NCBI GenBank assembly: GCA_020850945.1
Contig: JADZDR010000015.1
Location: forward strand, 1-40,294
Direction of reading: 5' to 3'
From: Acidimicrobiia bacterium
Lineage (GTDB): Bacteria; Actinomycetota; Acidimicrobiia; UBA2766
Length of the DNA stretch: 40,294 nt
In this document: positions 1-10,447 of the stretch, in pieces
Numbering within the stretch: position 1 is the stretch's first letter
Layout: the number at the start of each line of letters is the position of its first letter
Notes under the pieces: generated by a model
What the model was told of the DNA's origin: nothing
What the model saw: only the letters and a program-made list of their open reading frames with translations
Databases searched by the model: none
Program-made: the position numbers and the translations under genes

Positions 1-1125
1 ACTTCCGCACCGTAGCTGTGCGTCGCCGTCACCGTACCCGACCCCGCAGGCGTCACGGCCTGAGAGGAATCCGCCGTGCCGTCACCGTCCCAGTCCCACT
101 GGACCTGCGTCACGAGACTGCCCGCATCCGCATCGGGGTCGTCGAAGTCGGCCGTGAACGTGAACGTGGTACCGGGACGGCCGTCCGGCGAACCGGGCGA
201 GCACAGCGACAGGATCTCGAAGCACGGGCTCCACCACTGCATAGTCGCGTCGGGCTCGATCGCATCCACGTCGAGATCGCAGTTGAAGTCGGGCAGGCAC
301 AGGGCGTTGTCCTTCTTGTCCCACGGGCTCACGGCCCCGTCGTTGTCGACGAAGCGCACCTGGGGCTGGACGACGACTTCCGCACCGTAGCTGTGCGTCG
401 CCGTCACCGTACCCGACCCCGCAGGCGTCACGGCCTGAGAGGAATCCGCCGTGCCGTCACCGTCCCAGTCCCACTGGACCTGCGTCACGAGACTGCCCGC
501 CCCCGCATCGGGGTCGTCGAAGTCGGCCGTGAACGTGAACGTGGTACCGGGACGACCGTCCGGCGAACCGGGCGAGCACAAAGTGAGGATCTCGAAGCAC
601 GGGTCCCACCACTGCATCGTCGCCGTCGGCTCGATCGCATCCACGTCGAGATCGCAGTTGAAGTCGGGCAGGCACAGGGCGTTGTCCTTCTTGTCCCACG
701 GGCTCACGGCCCCGTCGATGTCCGTGAAGCGGACCTGGGGCTCGAAGTTCCCCTCGAGGCCATAGCTGTAGGTGGTCGTCCTCGTGCCAGACGCCGACGG
801 GGTGAAAGTCTGCGTCTGGTCGACAGTGCCGTTGCCGTCGAAGTCCCACTCGACCTTGTTCACGGCGCTACCGGAACCCGAGTCGGGGTCGGTGTAGTCG
901 GCCGTGAACGTGAACGTCGTGGCCGGCCTCCCGTCCGGCGAACCGGGCGAGCAGAGGCCGAGGACCTCGTAGCACGGGCTCCACCACTGCATCGTCGCCG
1001 TCGGCTCGACGGCGTCGACGTCGAGATCACACTCGGAGTCCGTCACGCAGAGGATGTTGTCCTTCTTGTCCCAGCCGCTCCAGAGGCCGTCGTTGTCCTT
1101 GAATCGCACCTGGGGCTCGAACACG
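1..1125 (-). repeat. Tandem 375-bp in-gene repeats encoding PKD-like units
   Basis: Bases 1-375 and 376-750 are near-identical (roughly 15 mismatches by eye). Bases 751-1125 are a more diverged third copy, and 1126-1500 a fourth. The period is exactly 125 codons, so units can be gained or lost without frameshift. The two leftmost copies are much more alike than the others, which suggests a recent duplication or gene conversion. The array continues past the window edge. Confidence 0.85.
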
Positions 1126-2258
1126 CCTTCGGCGTTGTACGTGTGGGTCGTTGTCCGCGTGCCCGACCCCGACCCTCCGAACGACTGAGTCGAATCGGCG
1201 TTTCCGTCACCGTCGAAGTCCCACTCGACGTCGGTCACGAGGCCACCGAGGTCGTCGTCTCCGTCCTCGTAGTCGGCCGTGAACGTGAACGTCGTGGCCG
1301 GCCGTCCGTCCGGCGCACCGGGCGAGCAGAGGCCGAGGACCTCGTAGCAGGGGCTCCACCACTGCATAGTCGCGTTCGGAGCCTCCTGCACGGTGTCGAG
1401 GTCGATGTCGGTGAAGAAGCAGTCGAACTTGTCCCAGCCGCCGGTTCCGCCGTGGTCGTCGACCGCACGTGCCTTGGGCTCCCAATAGCCGACGACACCC
1501 ATGGCGTGCGTGGTCGTCTTCGTGCCCTCGGGCTGGAATCCGCTCGCGGGTGTGCGGGCGTCGACGGTACCGTTGTCGTCGAAGTCCCATTCGACGGCTA
1601 TCTGGTCGTTCTCGGGATCGTCGACTGTCGCCGAGAACGTGAAGGTGGTGTTGGGTCTCCCGTCACGGCCGCCGCCACCGGCACACACTCCGTTGTCGTC
1701 GTTCGGGGTCCACACGTTCGACGTCGTGTTCGGATTCTGGTTCGGGCCTACGTCGAGGTCCTGAGGCGTCAAGAGATAGTCGTACTTGTCCCAGCCCGTG
1801 CAGCCCGCAGAACCGCATGCCCGCAACTCCGGCTGGAACTCCCCGGTCGACGTGTAGGTCACGGACCGCGAAACGGCCAGGCTCCCGCTGCCTCCGCTGA
1901 TCGCGGCCGCCTGGCTCTGCACCGGGGATCCGTCACCGAGGCGCCACTCGGTCGTGTACGGGCCACCCCCGATGTTGTTCTTGAAGCACACGAGGCCGCT
2001 ACACCAGTCGATCGTCCCGTAGAGCGTTATCGGATCGTTGACCCGCACGTCGGGGTCCTTGCCGAGAAACCAGTCCTGCCAGGCGTTCATCGTGGATGAT
2101 GCCTCGGGATCCGCCTGGGCGGGCTGTGCGCTCGCGAACGCGAGGGCGAGGAGGGCGCCGGCGGCCGTGAGGCCGACGAGGAGGAGGAGCTGAAGCAGGC
2201 GACCCGAGCCGTGTGTGTCGGTAGGGCTGGCGGTATCCGAAGCCGGCGTAGATCGCAT
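1..2258 (-). CDS. Secreted multi-PKD-like repeat protein (3' end beyond window)
   Basis: The frame is open from an ATG at 2258 to the window edge (752 codons, no stop), so the C-terminus is missing. The start is set by GGAGG eight bases upstream. Residues about 20-42 form a hydrophobic segment ending in Ala-rich sequence that looks like a signal peptide or anchor. A first unrelated domain is followed by about five PKD-like units, each with a TFTFTADY strand, a WDFDGDGNAD-type acidic loop and a closing WDKKDN strand. Four show 375-bp periodicity. Between units lies a Trp/Cys motif (MQWWSPCYEVLGLCSPG) plus a second Cys pair, suggesting disulfides and an extracellular location. PKD domains generally mediate protein or polysaccharide contacts at the cell surface; the ligand here is unknown. 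The opposite strand is also open for about 690 codons, but only the - strand reads as recognisable domains. Confidence 0.85.
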   Translation of the reverse strand, partial: MRSTPASDTASPTDTHGSGRLLQLLLLVGLTAAGALLALAFASAQPAQADPEASSTMNAWQDWFLGKDPDVRVNDPITLYGTIDWCSGLVCFKNNIGGGPYTTEWRLGDGSPVQSQAAAISGGSGSLAVSRSVTYTSTGEFQPELRACGSAGCTGWDKYDYLLTPQDLDVGPNQNPNTTSNVWTPNDDNGVCAGGGGRDGRPNTTFTFSATVDDPENDQIAVEWDFDDNGTVDARTPASGFQPEGTKTTTHAMGVVGYWEPKARAVDDHGGTGGWDKFDCFFTDIDLDTVQEAPNATMQWWSPCYEVLGLCSPGAPDGRPATTFTFTADYEDGDDDLGGLVTDVEWDFDGDGNADSTQSFGGSGSGTRTTTHTYNAEGVFEPQVRFKDNDGLWSGWDKKDNILCVTDSECDLDVDAVEPTATMQWWSPCYEVLGLCSPGSPDGRPATTFTFTADYTDPDSGSGSAVNKVEWDFDGNGTVDQTQTFTPSASGTRTTTYSYGLEGNFEPQVRFTDIDGAVSPWDKKDNALCLPDFNCDLDVDAIEPTATMQWWDPCFEILTLCSPGSPDGRPGTTFTFTADFDDPDAGAGSLVTQVQWDWDGDGTADSSQAVTPAGSGTVTATHSYGAEVVVQPQVRFVDNDGAVSPWDKKDNALCLPDFNCDLDVDAIEPDATMQWWSPCFEILSLCSPGSPDGRPGTTFTFTADFDDPDADAGSLVTQVQWDWDGDGTADSSQAVTPAGSGTVTATHSYGAE

Positions 2259-2271
2259 CTCTCGTCCTCCC

Positions 2272-2384
2272 AGACTGACGGTCGCTGCCCGGCTCCTACC
2301 GGGCACCGTTGCGGTCGCGCAACATGTCGCGCTTCGAGGCTTCGCCCCCACGCCACGTGCCTCCTCTCAGAAATCTCTCAGTCT
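2272..2384 (-). ncRNA. Possible structured 5' leader of the PKD gene
   Basis: The 160 bases between prfB and the PKD gene contain nested complementarity on the - strand. A 7-bp outer pairing joins 2378-2384 with 2272-2278, directly upstream of the ribosome-binding site. Inside are a GCCCGG/CCGGGC stem (2287-2292 with 2299-2304) capped by six bases and flanked by CGGT/ACCG, a GCGC/GCGC stem (2317-2332), and a GAGGC/GCCTC pairing. The CCGGTAGG segment loosely recalls the c-di-GMP-I (GEMM) riboswitch, a class often found before surface-protein genes, but the canonical GEMM core is not clearly present. It may be a novel or degenerate leader, or chance pairing in GC-rich DNA. Confidence 0.3.
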
Positions 2385-2418
2385 CCCCTTTTCGGGGACG
2401 CGACACCTCGAACCGGGC

Positions 2419-3550
2419 CTACGCGAGGTCGTCGGTCACCGCGCGGCTCTCGCCGGAGCGGCGCCAGCGCAGCCACGCCTCGACGAAAGGTGAGATCTCA
2501 CCGTCGAGCACAGAGTTAGGGTTACCTGTTTCATGGCCGGTGCGCAGGTCCTTCACCATCTGGTAGGGGGCGAGGACGTAGGACCGGATCTGGCTGCCCC
2601 AGCCGATGTCGGACTTCTCGCCCCGGATCTCATCGAGCTCGGCATCGCGCTCCTCGCGGCGGCGCTGGGCGAGGCGCGCGCGGAGGATCTGCATGGCCCG
2701 CGCCCTGTTCTGGAGCTGGGACCGCTCGTTCTGACAGGACACGACGATGCCGCTCGGCTCGTGCGTGATCCGCACGGCGCTGTCGGTCACGTTCACGTGC
2801 TGGCCGCCCGCCCCGCTCGACCGGTACGTGTCGATGCGCAGGTCCTCGGCACGGATCTCGACGTCCTCGTCCTCCTCCTCGAACACGGGGATGACGTCCA
2901 CCGACGTGAACGAGGTGTGGCGGCGCTTCGCGGCGTCGAAGGGCGAGATGAGCACGAGCCTGTGCACCCCCCGCTCGGCGAGGAGCGAACCGTACGCATT
3001 CCGGCCCCGCACGGTGAAGGTGACGGACTTGAGGCCCGCCTCGTCCCCGGGCTGGTACTCGTCGATCTCGACGTCGAAGCCGCTGCGCTCCGCCCAGCGC
3101 AGGTACATGCGCAGGAGCATCTCACCCCAGTCCTGGCTCTCCGTCCCGCCCGCCCCCGGATGGATCTCCACGATCGCGTCACGCGCGTCGTACTCGCCGA
3201 AGTAGAGGCTGCGCAGCTCGCAGGCGTCGAACTCGCGCTCGAGCGTGTCGAGCTCGGCGCACGCCTCGCTCTGCGTGTCGTCGTCCCCGGCCTCGCGCGC
3301 CATCTCGTCGAGGGTGCGGGCGTCCTCGAGGCGGCGCTGCATCGCGTCGAGGAGGGTGACGTCGGCCTCTACCTCGGACAGGCGCTTCGTGACCGCCCGC
3401 GCCCGCTCCGGCTCGTCCCAGAAGTCCGGGCGGGAGACCGCGTCGGACAGCTCGGCCCGCTGTTTCTCGAGGCCCGGGGCGTCAAAGATACCCCCTGGCC
3501 TGCTCGAGCCTCGTCTCAGCCGACGCGAAACGTTCGGAGAGGTCCTGCAC
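2419..3550 (-). CDS. prfB: Peptide chain release factor 2, with +1 programmed frameshift
   Basis: RF2 reads UGA and UAA and triggers peptide release on the ribosome. Translation starts at GTG 3550 behind AAAGGGAG, runs 22 codons to an in-frame TGA (3484-3482), and continues after a +1 shift to TAG at 2419, giving 376 residues in total, close to the family norm of about 365. The SPF anticodon-like tripeptide falls near residues 202-204 and the catalytic GGQ near 248-250. The start lies 30 bp after secA, so the two probably share a transcript. A caller ignoring the frameshift would truncate the protein to about 307 residues from an internal Met. Confidence 0.95.
3481..3496 (-). promoter_or_regulatory. 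prfB autoregulatory +1 frameshift site
   Basis: The - strand reads AGGGGGTATCTTTGAC: an internal Shine-Dalgarno-like AGGGGG, the CTT slippery codon, then TGA followed by C. This matches the classic E. coli prfB element. When RF2 is scarce, slow termination at TGA favours slippage to CTT-T-GAC and restores RF2 synthesis. Confidence 0.95.
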
Positions 3551-3580
3551 TGTTCTCCCTTTCTGGACGTGGGTGTGAGG

Positions 3581-6190
<2,610 letters not shown>

Positions 6191-6197
6191 GTAGGCG

Positions 6198-6203
6198 ATT
6201 CTA
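6198..6203 (-). promoter_or_regulatory. Candidate -10 box of secA (leaderless start)
   Basis: TAGAAT on the - strand ends seven bases before the secA ATG, so transcription would begin at or next to the start codon. No convincing -35 hexamer is visible at 16-18 bp spacing. It lies between secA and the response-regulator stop at 6226, implying that secA has its own promoter. Confidence 0.5.
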
Positions 6204-6225
6204 AGCGGGGACCCATTCGGCTGAG

Positions 6226-6918
6226 TCAGTCGAGGGTGATCCAGCCCTCACGCATGGCCGTCGTGACCGCCTCCGTCCGCGTGTGCGCGTCGAGCTTCTC
6301 GCACACGTTGCGCAGGTGGTTCTTCACCGTGTTCTCGGAGAGGTGGAGGGCGTCCGCGATCCGGCGATTCGACCAGCCCTTCGCGACGTATGAGAGAACC
6401 TCGCGCTCCCGTTTCGTGAGGCGGGCCCGCGTGTCGGTCTGGGCGGCGGCGATCTCGTTGAACCCGGCGACGAGCTTCGACGCCATCTGGGGGGAGAACG
6501 ACGACTCGCCACGGGCCGCGACACGGACGGCGTCGTTCACGGCGTCGATCGCGAGGTCCTTGAGGAGGTAGCCCACGGCACCCGCCGTCACCGCGTTGTA
6601 CAGGTCCTCGCCCTCGTCGGACACTGTCAGCATCACGACCTTGGCCGCCGGGTTCAGGTCGAGGATGCGGGCTACGAGGTCGATCCCGGACCCGTCAGGG
6701 AGCATCACGTCGAGAAGCACGACGTCGTACGCGCCGGCGGGCACGGCGAGTGCCTCGGCCACAGTCCCCGCCTCGGCCACGACGGCTATGTCGCTCTCGT
6801 CCTCGAGAACGGACCGGAGCCCGTGCCGGAACACGGAGTGGTCGTCGACGATGAGCACGCGGCACGCGTGTCCGTCTGCGTTCCGGTGGTCGTCCATGTC
6901 GACCACTTCGCCGCCCAT
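6226..6918 (-). CDS. NarL/FixJ-type two-component response regulator
   Basis: This 230-residue regulator has an N-terminal receiver (VLIVDDHS at about 21-28, phosphoacceptor Asp about 70 in [11 protein letters not shown], conserved Thr and Lys later). A C-terminal LuxR-type helix-turn-helix (about 166-230) contains LTKREREVL and [19 protein letters not shown]. The start at 6918 is chosen for a GGGAGG six bases upstream; a second Met eight codons in, and a longer upstream frame, are less supported. No histidine kinase is nearby, so the signal is unknown. It lies between a FlgM-like gene and secA, a position reminiscent of DegU near flgM and secA in Bacillus. Confidence 0.9.
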   Translation of the reverse strand: MGGEVVDMDDHRNADGHACRVLIVDDHSVFRHGLRSVLEDESDIAVVAEAGTVAEALAVPAGAYDVVLLDVMLPDGSGIDLVARILDLNPAAKVVMLTVSDEGEDLYNAVTAGAVGYLLKDLAIDAVNDAVRVAARGESSFSPQMASKLVAGFNEIAAAQTDTRARLTKREREVLSYVAKGWSNRRIADALHLSENTVKNHLRNVCEKLDAHTRTEAVTTAMREGWITLD

Positions 6919-7057
6919 GCGGGGCCTCCCGGTCAGGTGGTAGCTCGGCGTCTCAGCGGGTCCGGGCGGGGGAGAAGTCGTGCTGGGTGCGCCTGACCCG
7001 AATTGACCATCGGCAACTGTAGCCGGGTTCGCGACCCACCCGATCCGCCGGGCCAGG

Positions 7058-7267
7058 TCAGACCGAACAGCCCACGACGCGCAGCATCGAGTCCGCCACG
7101 CGGATGCTGTCGACCGCGTATGTGCCGGCATCGATCCGGGTGCGGAGGTGGTCGAGATACCCTGCCCGCGCCCCCCGCCCCGCGGCCTGGACCGCTCCCG
7201 GCGACGCCTCCGTCACGCCCTCCACCCCGGGCGCTTCCTCGCGCGCGATCGCTGTACCTGCTGACAT
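7058..7267 (-). CDS. FlgM-like small protein (putative anti-sigma factor)
   Basis: A 69-residue protein, or 73 if the GTG at 7279 is used. The C-terminal half, YLDHLRTRIDAGTY followed by AVDSIRVADSML, matches the FlgM core pattern of an amphipathic helix, then G-x-Y-x-V-D-S, then I/V-A-x-x-ML. In flagellated bacteria FlgM binds and holds sigma-28 (FliA) until hook completion. No flagellar gene is visible in the window, so the partner here is unknown: it may serve a distant motility locus or be a repurposed sigma antagonist. It lies between comF and a NarL-type regulator on the same strand. Short length and lack of database support limit confidence. Confidence 0.6.
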   Translation of the reverse strand: MSAGTAIAREEAPGVEGVTEASPGAVQAAGRGARAGYLDHLRTRIDAGTYAVDSIRVADSMLRVVGCSV

Positions 7268-7332
7268 CGGCAACCCCACTCTCGGTCACACCCAACTCTG
7301 CTGTCACGTACCCATCGGCAATCCGTCCTCCG

Positions 7333-8058
7333 CTACCACAGCGGTCTGCGACCCGTTTTCCGCCGCCCCCGGGACTCATTCCCGCCTGGCCCGGGTGTGC
7401 CAGCCGCGATGGCACTGCCGGTTCGATGCCGCAAGGCCGTGACGGCGAGACTCGCACACGCGGCCTCGGCACCGGCTGCGTTCACGCACGCGAGCGCGGC
7501 GCGCATCGTCGACCCGGTCGTGACGACGTCGTCGACGAGGACGAGGCGCGCCGGTGGAGAGCGGTCGAGGAGGAAGGCGCCCCGCGACTGTTGCGCGCGG
7601 GTGGTGGCGCTGCGGCCCGTCTGCGCCTCACCGGTCGCGTTCACCCGCGCGAGGAGCGGGATGAGCGGCTTGTCGAGTTGCCGGGCGAGGGCACGGGCGA
7701 GCAGTTCGGCCTGGTCGTATCCGCGGCGGCGGCGTCGCCGTCCGCTCGTCGGCACGGGCACCACGGCAGAGGCCGACTCGATCGACTCCAGGTCCCGGCA
7801 GCGGGCGGCGAGCAGGGACGCGAGCACAAGGGCGACGGCATGCGCGTCCCGGAACTTGAGAGCGTGCACGGCGGCGCGCAGGGGGCCGTCGAACGGGCCG
7901 AGGGCGACGAGGATGCCGTCGAGGCGGGTGTGGGTGGGCGGCACCACCCTGGATTCCACCCATGCCCGGCACGAGTCGCAGAGCACGCCCCCCGCCTGCC
8001 CGCACCCCGCGCACACGCCCGGGACGAAGTTCGAGATCCAGCATGACACTGAGGCCAC
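7333..8058 (-). CDS. comF: ComF-family phosphoribosyltransferase-like protein
   Basis: About 241 residues. An N-terminal zinc-finger-like segment (CAGCG ... LCDSC) is followed by a PRTase fold with VVPVPTSGRRRRRRGYDQAELLA and the PRPP-binding loop LVLVDDVVTTGSTM. ComF proteins are linked to DNA uptake and handling in competent bacteria, and the gene is widely kept in non-competent Actinobacteria near hpf/secA. The start is uncertain: GTG at 8058 or 8049, neither with a good Shine-Dalgarno. The frame is open far upstream but there overlaps the mtnA-like gene, and the palindrome at 8119-8164 makes a start beyond it unlikely. Confidence 0.85.
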   Translation of the reverse strand: MASVSCWISNFVPGVCAGCGQAGGVLCDSCRAWVESRVVPPTHTRLDGILVALGPFDGPLRAAVHALKFRDAHAVALVLASLLAARCRDLESIESASAVVPVPTSGRRRRRRGYDQAELLARALARQLDKPLIPLLARVNATGEAQTGRSATTRAQQSRGAFLLDRSPPARLVLVDDVVTTGSTMRAALACVNAAGAEAACASLAVTALRHRTGSAIAAGTPGPGGNESRGRRKTGRRPLW

Positions 8059-8100
8059 GCTAGGGCGGGGGTGTGACACGCAGACGTGGGAACCGACCGT

Positions 8101-8120
8101 ACTCCCTCCCCTCCCTCCGT
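8101..8120 (-). other. G-rich tract with four G runs
   Basis: The - strand carries runs of 2, 3, 4 and 3 G separated by single A residues, about 45-60 bases before comF and beside the palindrome. It could form a two- to three-layer G-quadruplex or simply be a purine tract. No function is assigned. Confidence 0.35.
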
Positions 8121-8164
8121 CTGGGTACCTGAGCGGCGATATATCGCCGCTCAGGTACCCAGAC
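8119..8164. repeat. Perfect 46-bp palindrome between mtnA-like gene and comF
   Basis: Bases 8119-8141 are the exact reverse complement of 8142-8164, centred on ATAT with no loop spacer. Arms contain GGTACC and GAGCGGCGAT. The TGA of the mtnA-like gene (8153-8151) lies inside the right arm. It may be a transcription terminator, although no T tract follows on either strand, or a binding site for a dimeric protein. Confidence 0.95.
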
Positions 8165-9215
8165 CGCGTGTCAGGCGCCGTAGGGAGGTGTCGTAGGGTG
8201 CGCGCACCACTCCCCTCTCCGTCACGATCGCCGCGACGAGGTGGGCGGGAGTCACGTCGAAGGCCGGGTTCGCCACCGCCTGCGCAGGCGGTGCGACGGC
8301 CTGGCCACACACGGATCTCACCTCGTCGGGATCCCGCTCCTCGACCACTATCGCGTCCCCGTTCGCACAGTCGAGGTCGACCGTGGAGCAGGGAGCGGCC
8401 ACGAGGAAGGGGATGTCGTGGGCAGCGGCGGCGAGGGCGACACCGTACGTGCCGATCTTGTTGGCCACGTCCCCGTTCGCGGCGATGCGGTCCGCGCCGA
8501 CGACGACGACGTCGACGCGGCCTCGCGCCATGACGGAGGCAGCCGCGCCGTCGGGGATGAGCGTATTCGGGATCCCCGCCCGGCCCAGCTCCCACGCCGT
8601 GAGACGCGCGCCCTGGAGCACAGGCCGCGTCTCGTCGACCCAGACGTGCACGGACTTGCCGGCGGCGACCGCGGCGCGCACCACACCGAGAGCGGTTCCG
8701 AACCCGCCTGTCGCCAGCGCCCCGGCATTGCAGTGTGTGAGCAAGTTCGCGTCCTCGGGCACGAGCGCGGCCCCGAGGCGGCCGATCGCGTGGCACGCGT
8801 TCACCTCGTCGGCGTGGATGCGCTGGGCCGAGGCGAGGAGGGCGGCGCTGAGCGCGGTGACATCTGCATGCGCGGCGGCCACGACCTCGAGCTGGCGGTC
8901 CAGGGCCCAACCGAGGTTCACGGCCGTGGGGCGGGCACCGCGCAGGAGGCCTGCCGCCTCCTGCAGGCCCTCTCGTGCCGTGCCGAGATCGCCGACACCT
9001 CCCGCCGCGAGCTCGCGAGCGGCCACGACCATCCCGTACGCGGCCGTGATGCCGATCGCGGGTGCCCCCCGCACCGTGAGATCGCGCACGGCGGCGACCA
9101 CGGACGCGACATCCCCACAGCGCACCCACGTCTCCTCGAACGGGAGACGCCGCTGGTCGAGGAGTAGCACGGCGTCGTCCCAGCGCACGGGCTCGACGTC
9201 GAACCCGGAGGTCAT
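8151..9215 (-). CDS. mtnA: MtnA-family sugar-1-phosphate isomerase (5-methylthioribose-1-phosphate isomerase type)
   Basis: MtnA converts 5-methylthioribose-1-phosphate to 5-methylthioribulose-1-phosphate in methionine salvage; close relatives act on 5-deoxyribose-1-phosphate. The 354-residue protein has the RGAPAIG motif (about 49-55), catalytic Cys about 162 in THCNAGALATGG, and catalytic Asp about 242 in VGADRIAANGDVANKIGT. The start at 9215 is chosen because GGGAGG precedes it and its ATG overlaps the upstream stop as ATGA. That predicts translational coupling to the RuBisCO-like gene. No mtnP, mtnB, mtnC or mtnD is visible, so the exact substrate is inferred only. Confidence 0.9.
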   Translation of the reverse strand: MTSGFDVEPVRWDDAVLLLDQRRLPFEETWVRCGDVASVVAAVRDLTVRGAPAIGITAAYGMVVAARELAAGGVGDLGTAREGLQEAAGLLRGARPTAVNLGWALDRQLEVVAAAHADVTALSAALLASAQRIHADEVNACHAIGRLGAALVPEDANLLTHCNAGALATGGFGTALGVVRAAVAAGKSVHVWVDETRPVLQGARLTAWELGRAGIPNTLIPDGAAASVMARGRVDVVVVGADRIAANGDVANKIGTYGVALAAAAHDIPFLVAAPCSTVDLDCANGDAIVVEERDPDEVRSVCGQAVAPPAQAVANPAFDVTPAHLVAAIVTERGVVRAPYDTSLRRLTRGLGT

Positions 9216-10447
9216 CCCACCCTCCCCGCCGCTGCCTCCCACGCCTCGAGCGCGTCAGCCGTCCCCGCCGCGGGCCCGTGCGGATGGTCGAAGACGCCGG
9301 AACCGAGCAGATGGCAGTGGTCCCGGTCTCCCAGGGCGGCATGGGTCACGTCCACTGTCCCCGCGTCCTGGCCACCACCGGTCACGGGCAGGGCAGGCAG
9401 CACACCCGGGATCTCGACGGCACAGGCGTCGGCATTGCGGACCACGACCTCCTCCTCCTCGAAGATCTTGCCTTGGATGCTGCCGACTTGGACGACGTCG
9501 GCACCGCAGAGGCGCGTGAGCCCACACAGCACGTCCGGTGTGAGGCCCACGGCCGCCGATCGCGTCAGGGCGCCGGACATCACGCGGTGGCCGAACACGG
9601 GAATCTCGGCGTCACGCACGGCGTGGGCGAAGGCGTCGAGGCCGACGGCGAGGACGTTGAGCATCACCATGCCGCACCCCGCCTCCGCCACGGCCCCGAT
9701 GGCACCCCGCAACCCGCCCACAGGTCCTGTCACGTTCGGTGCGTAGAGGGCGGGCCGGCCCCTTCGCTCCGCCACGGAAACGAGGAGGCGTGGAACCCGG
9801 GTGATGCGTTCCCCGAGCGGGCAGTAGGCGGGGTCGGTGAGGAGCTCGTCGTCCTTCACGAAGTCGGCCCCGCCGGCGGCGAGCGACTCGGCCACCGCGG
9901 CGTGCTCGGAAGAGGACAAGCCCGTCGACGGTTTCACGATCGCACCGAGCAGCGGCCGGTCGGCCACGCACGTCACGGCTCGACATCCCGCCACGCCGTG
10001 GCCCGGCCCGGGGAACAGGGCGAGCACGGGAGGCGGCAGCTCGAGGCCCACGAGACGGCACACACCGAACGTGCCGGTCTCGTTCGCCTCGCCCAGGACC
10101 ATCGTGAGAAGGGCGGGGATCGACGTCGCGTTCGCCGGCGGCCACGCGATGCGGACCGTGCCCACCTCGGCCGCGGTCACCCCGCGGCGGCGCAGCGGTG
10201 CCGCGGGCAGAACGGGGGGGCACACGTCCGCGACCTCCACGCCGAGCACCTCACCACCGACGCGCGAAGCGACACCGGAGGGAACGTGGCGGGCCTGGAG
10301 GCCGGTGGACTCCTCGACGGCAACGGCAACGGCGGCCGCCTCCAGGGACGAATCGCCTTGAAGGACGTAGGTGGCGACGAGCCGGTCCCCCTGCGCGGGT
10401 CGCACACCGGGGGGATCGCGTCGGCCGAGATCCTCGAGAATGCTCAC
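9212..10447 (-). CDS. RuBisCO-like protein (form IV)
   Basis: 411 residues with the RuBisCO large-subunit fold signature: IVKPSTGL (Lys about 172), GADFVKDDE (Lys about 198, the carbamylation site, then Asp-Asp-Glu), HR about 287-288, loop-6-like GSIQGK (Lys about 327) and TGGG about 356-359. Overall length and context are those of RuBisCO-like proteins, not CO2-fixing enzymes. Known ones act in methionine salvage (enolase or MTRu-1-P isomerase) or on oxo-isoapionate phosphates. Adjacent mtnA favours a 5-methylthio- or 5-deoxy-pentulose phosphate, while the KPSTG/KDDEL wording also recalls the apiose-type group. The GTG start at 10447 overlaps the upstream stop as GTGA, and its own TGA overlaps mtnA. 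Confidence 0.88.
   Translation of the reverse strand: MSILEDLGRRDPPGVRPAQGDRLVATYVLQGDSSLEAAAVAVAVEESTGLQARHVPSGVASRVGGEVLGVEVADVCPPVLPAAPLRRRGVTAAEVGTVRIAWPPANATSIPALLTMVLGEANETGTFGVCRLVGLELPPPVLALFPGPGHGVAGCRAVTCVADRPLLGAIVKPSTGLSSSEHAAVAESLAAGGADFVKDDELLTDPAYCPLGERITRVPRLLVSVAERRGRPALYAPNVTGPVGGLRGAIGAVAEAGCGMVMLNVLAVGLDAFAHAVRDAEIPVFGHRVMSGALTRSAAVGLTPDVLCGLTRLCGADVVQVGSIQGKIFEEEEVVVRNADACAVEIPGVLPALPVTGGGQDAGTVDVTHAALGDRDHCHLLGSGVFDHPHGPAAGTADALEAWEAAAGRVG

Noticed and set aside
18-2099. Long + strand open frame opposite the PKD gene
   Set aside because: It is Arg/Val-rich, repetitive and without domains; the - strand gives clear PKD units, a signal peptide and a ribosome-binding site.
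2381-2400. Terminator after prfB (CCCC TTTTC GGGG hairpin)
   Set aside because: The stem is only about five pairs and no T tract follows on the - strand; support is too weak to list as a feature.
8119-8164. Calling the palindrome a standard intrinsic terminator
   Set aside because: No run of T follows the stem on either strand and there is no loop, so termination is only one possibility.
7333-9342. Single 669-residue protein spanning comF and beyond
   Set aside because: Only the last 240 or so codons are ComF; the upstream part overlaps the MtnA-like gene in another frame and crosses the palindrome.
9212-10447. True CO2-fixing RuBisCO large subunit
   Set aside because: Many active-site surroundings differ, the length is about 411 residues, and no small subunit or phosphoribulokinase is present; the context is MtnA-like, so a form IV protein is more likely.
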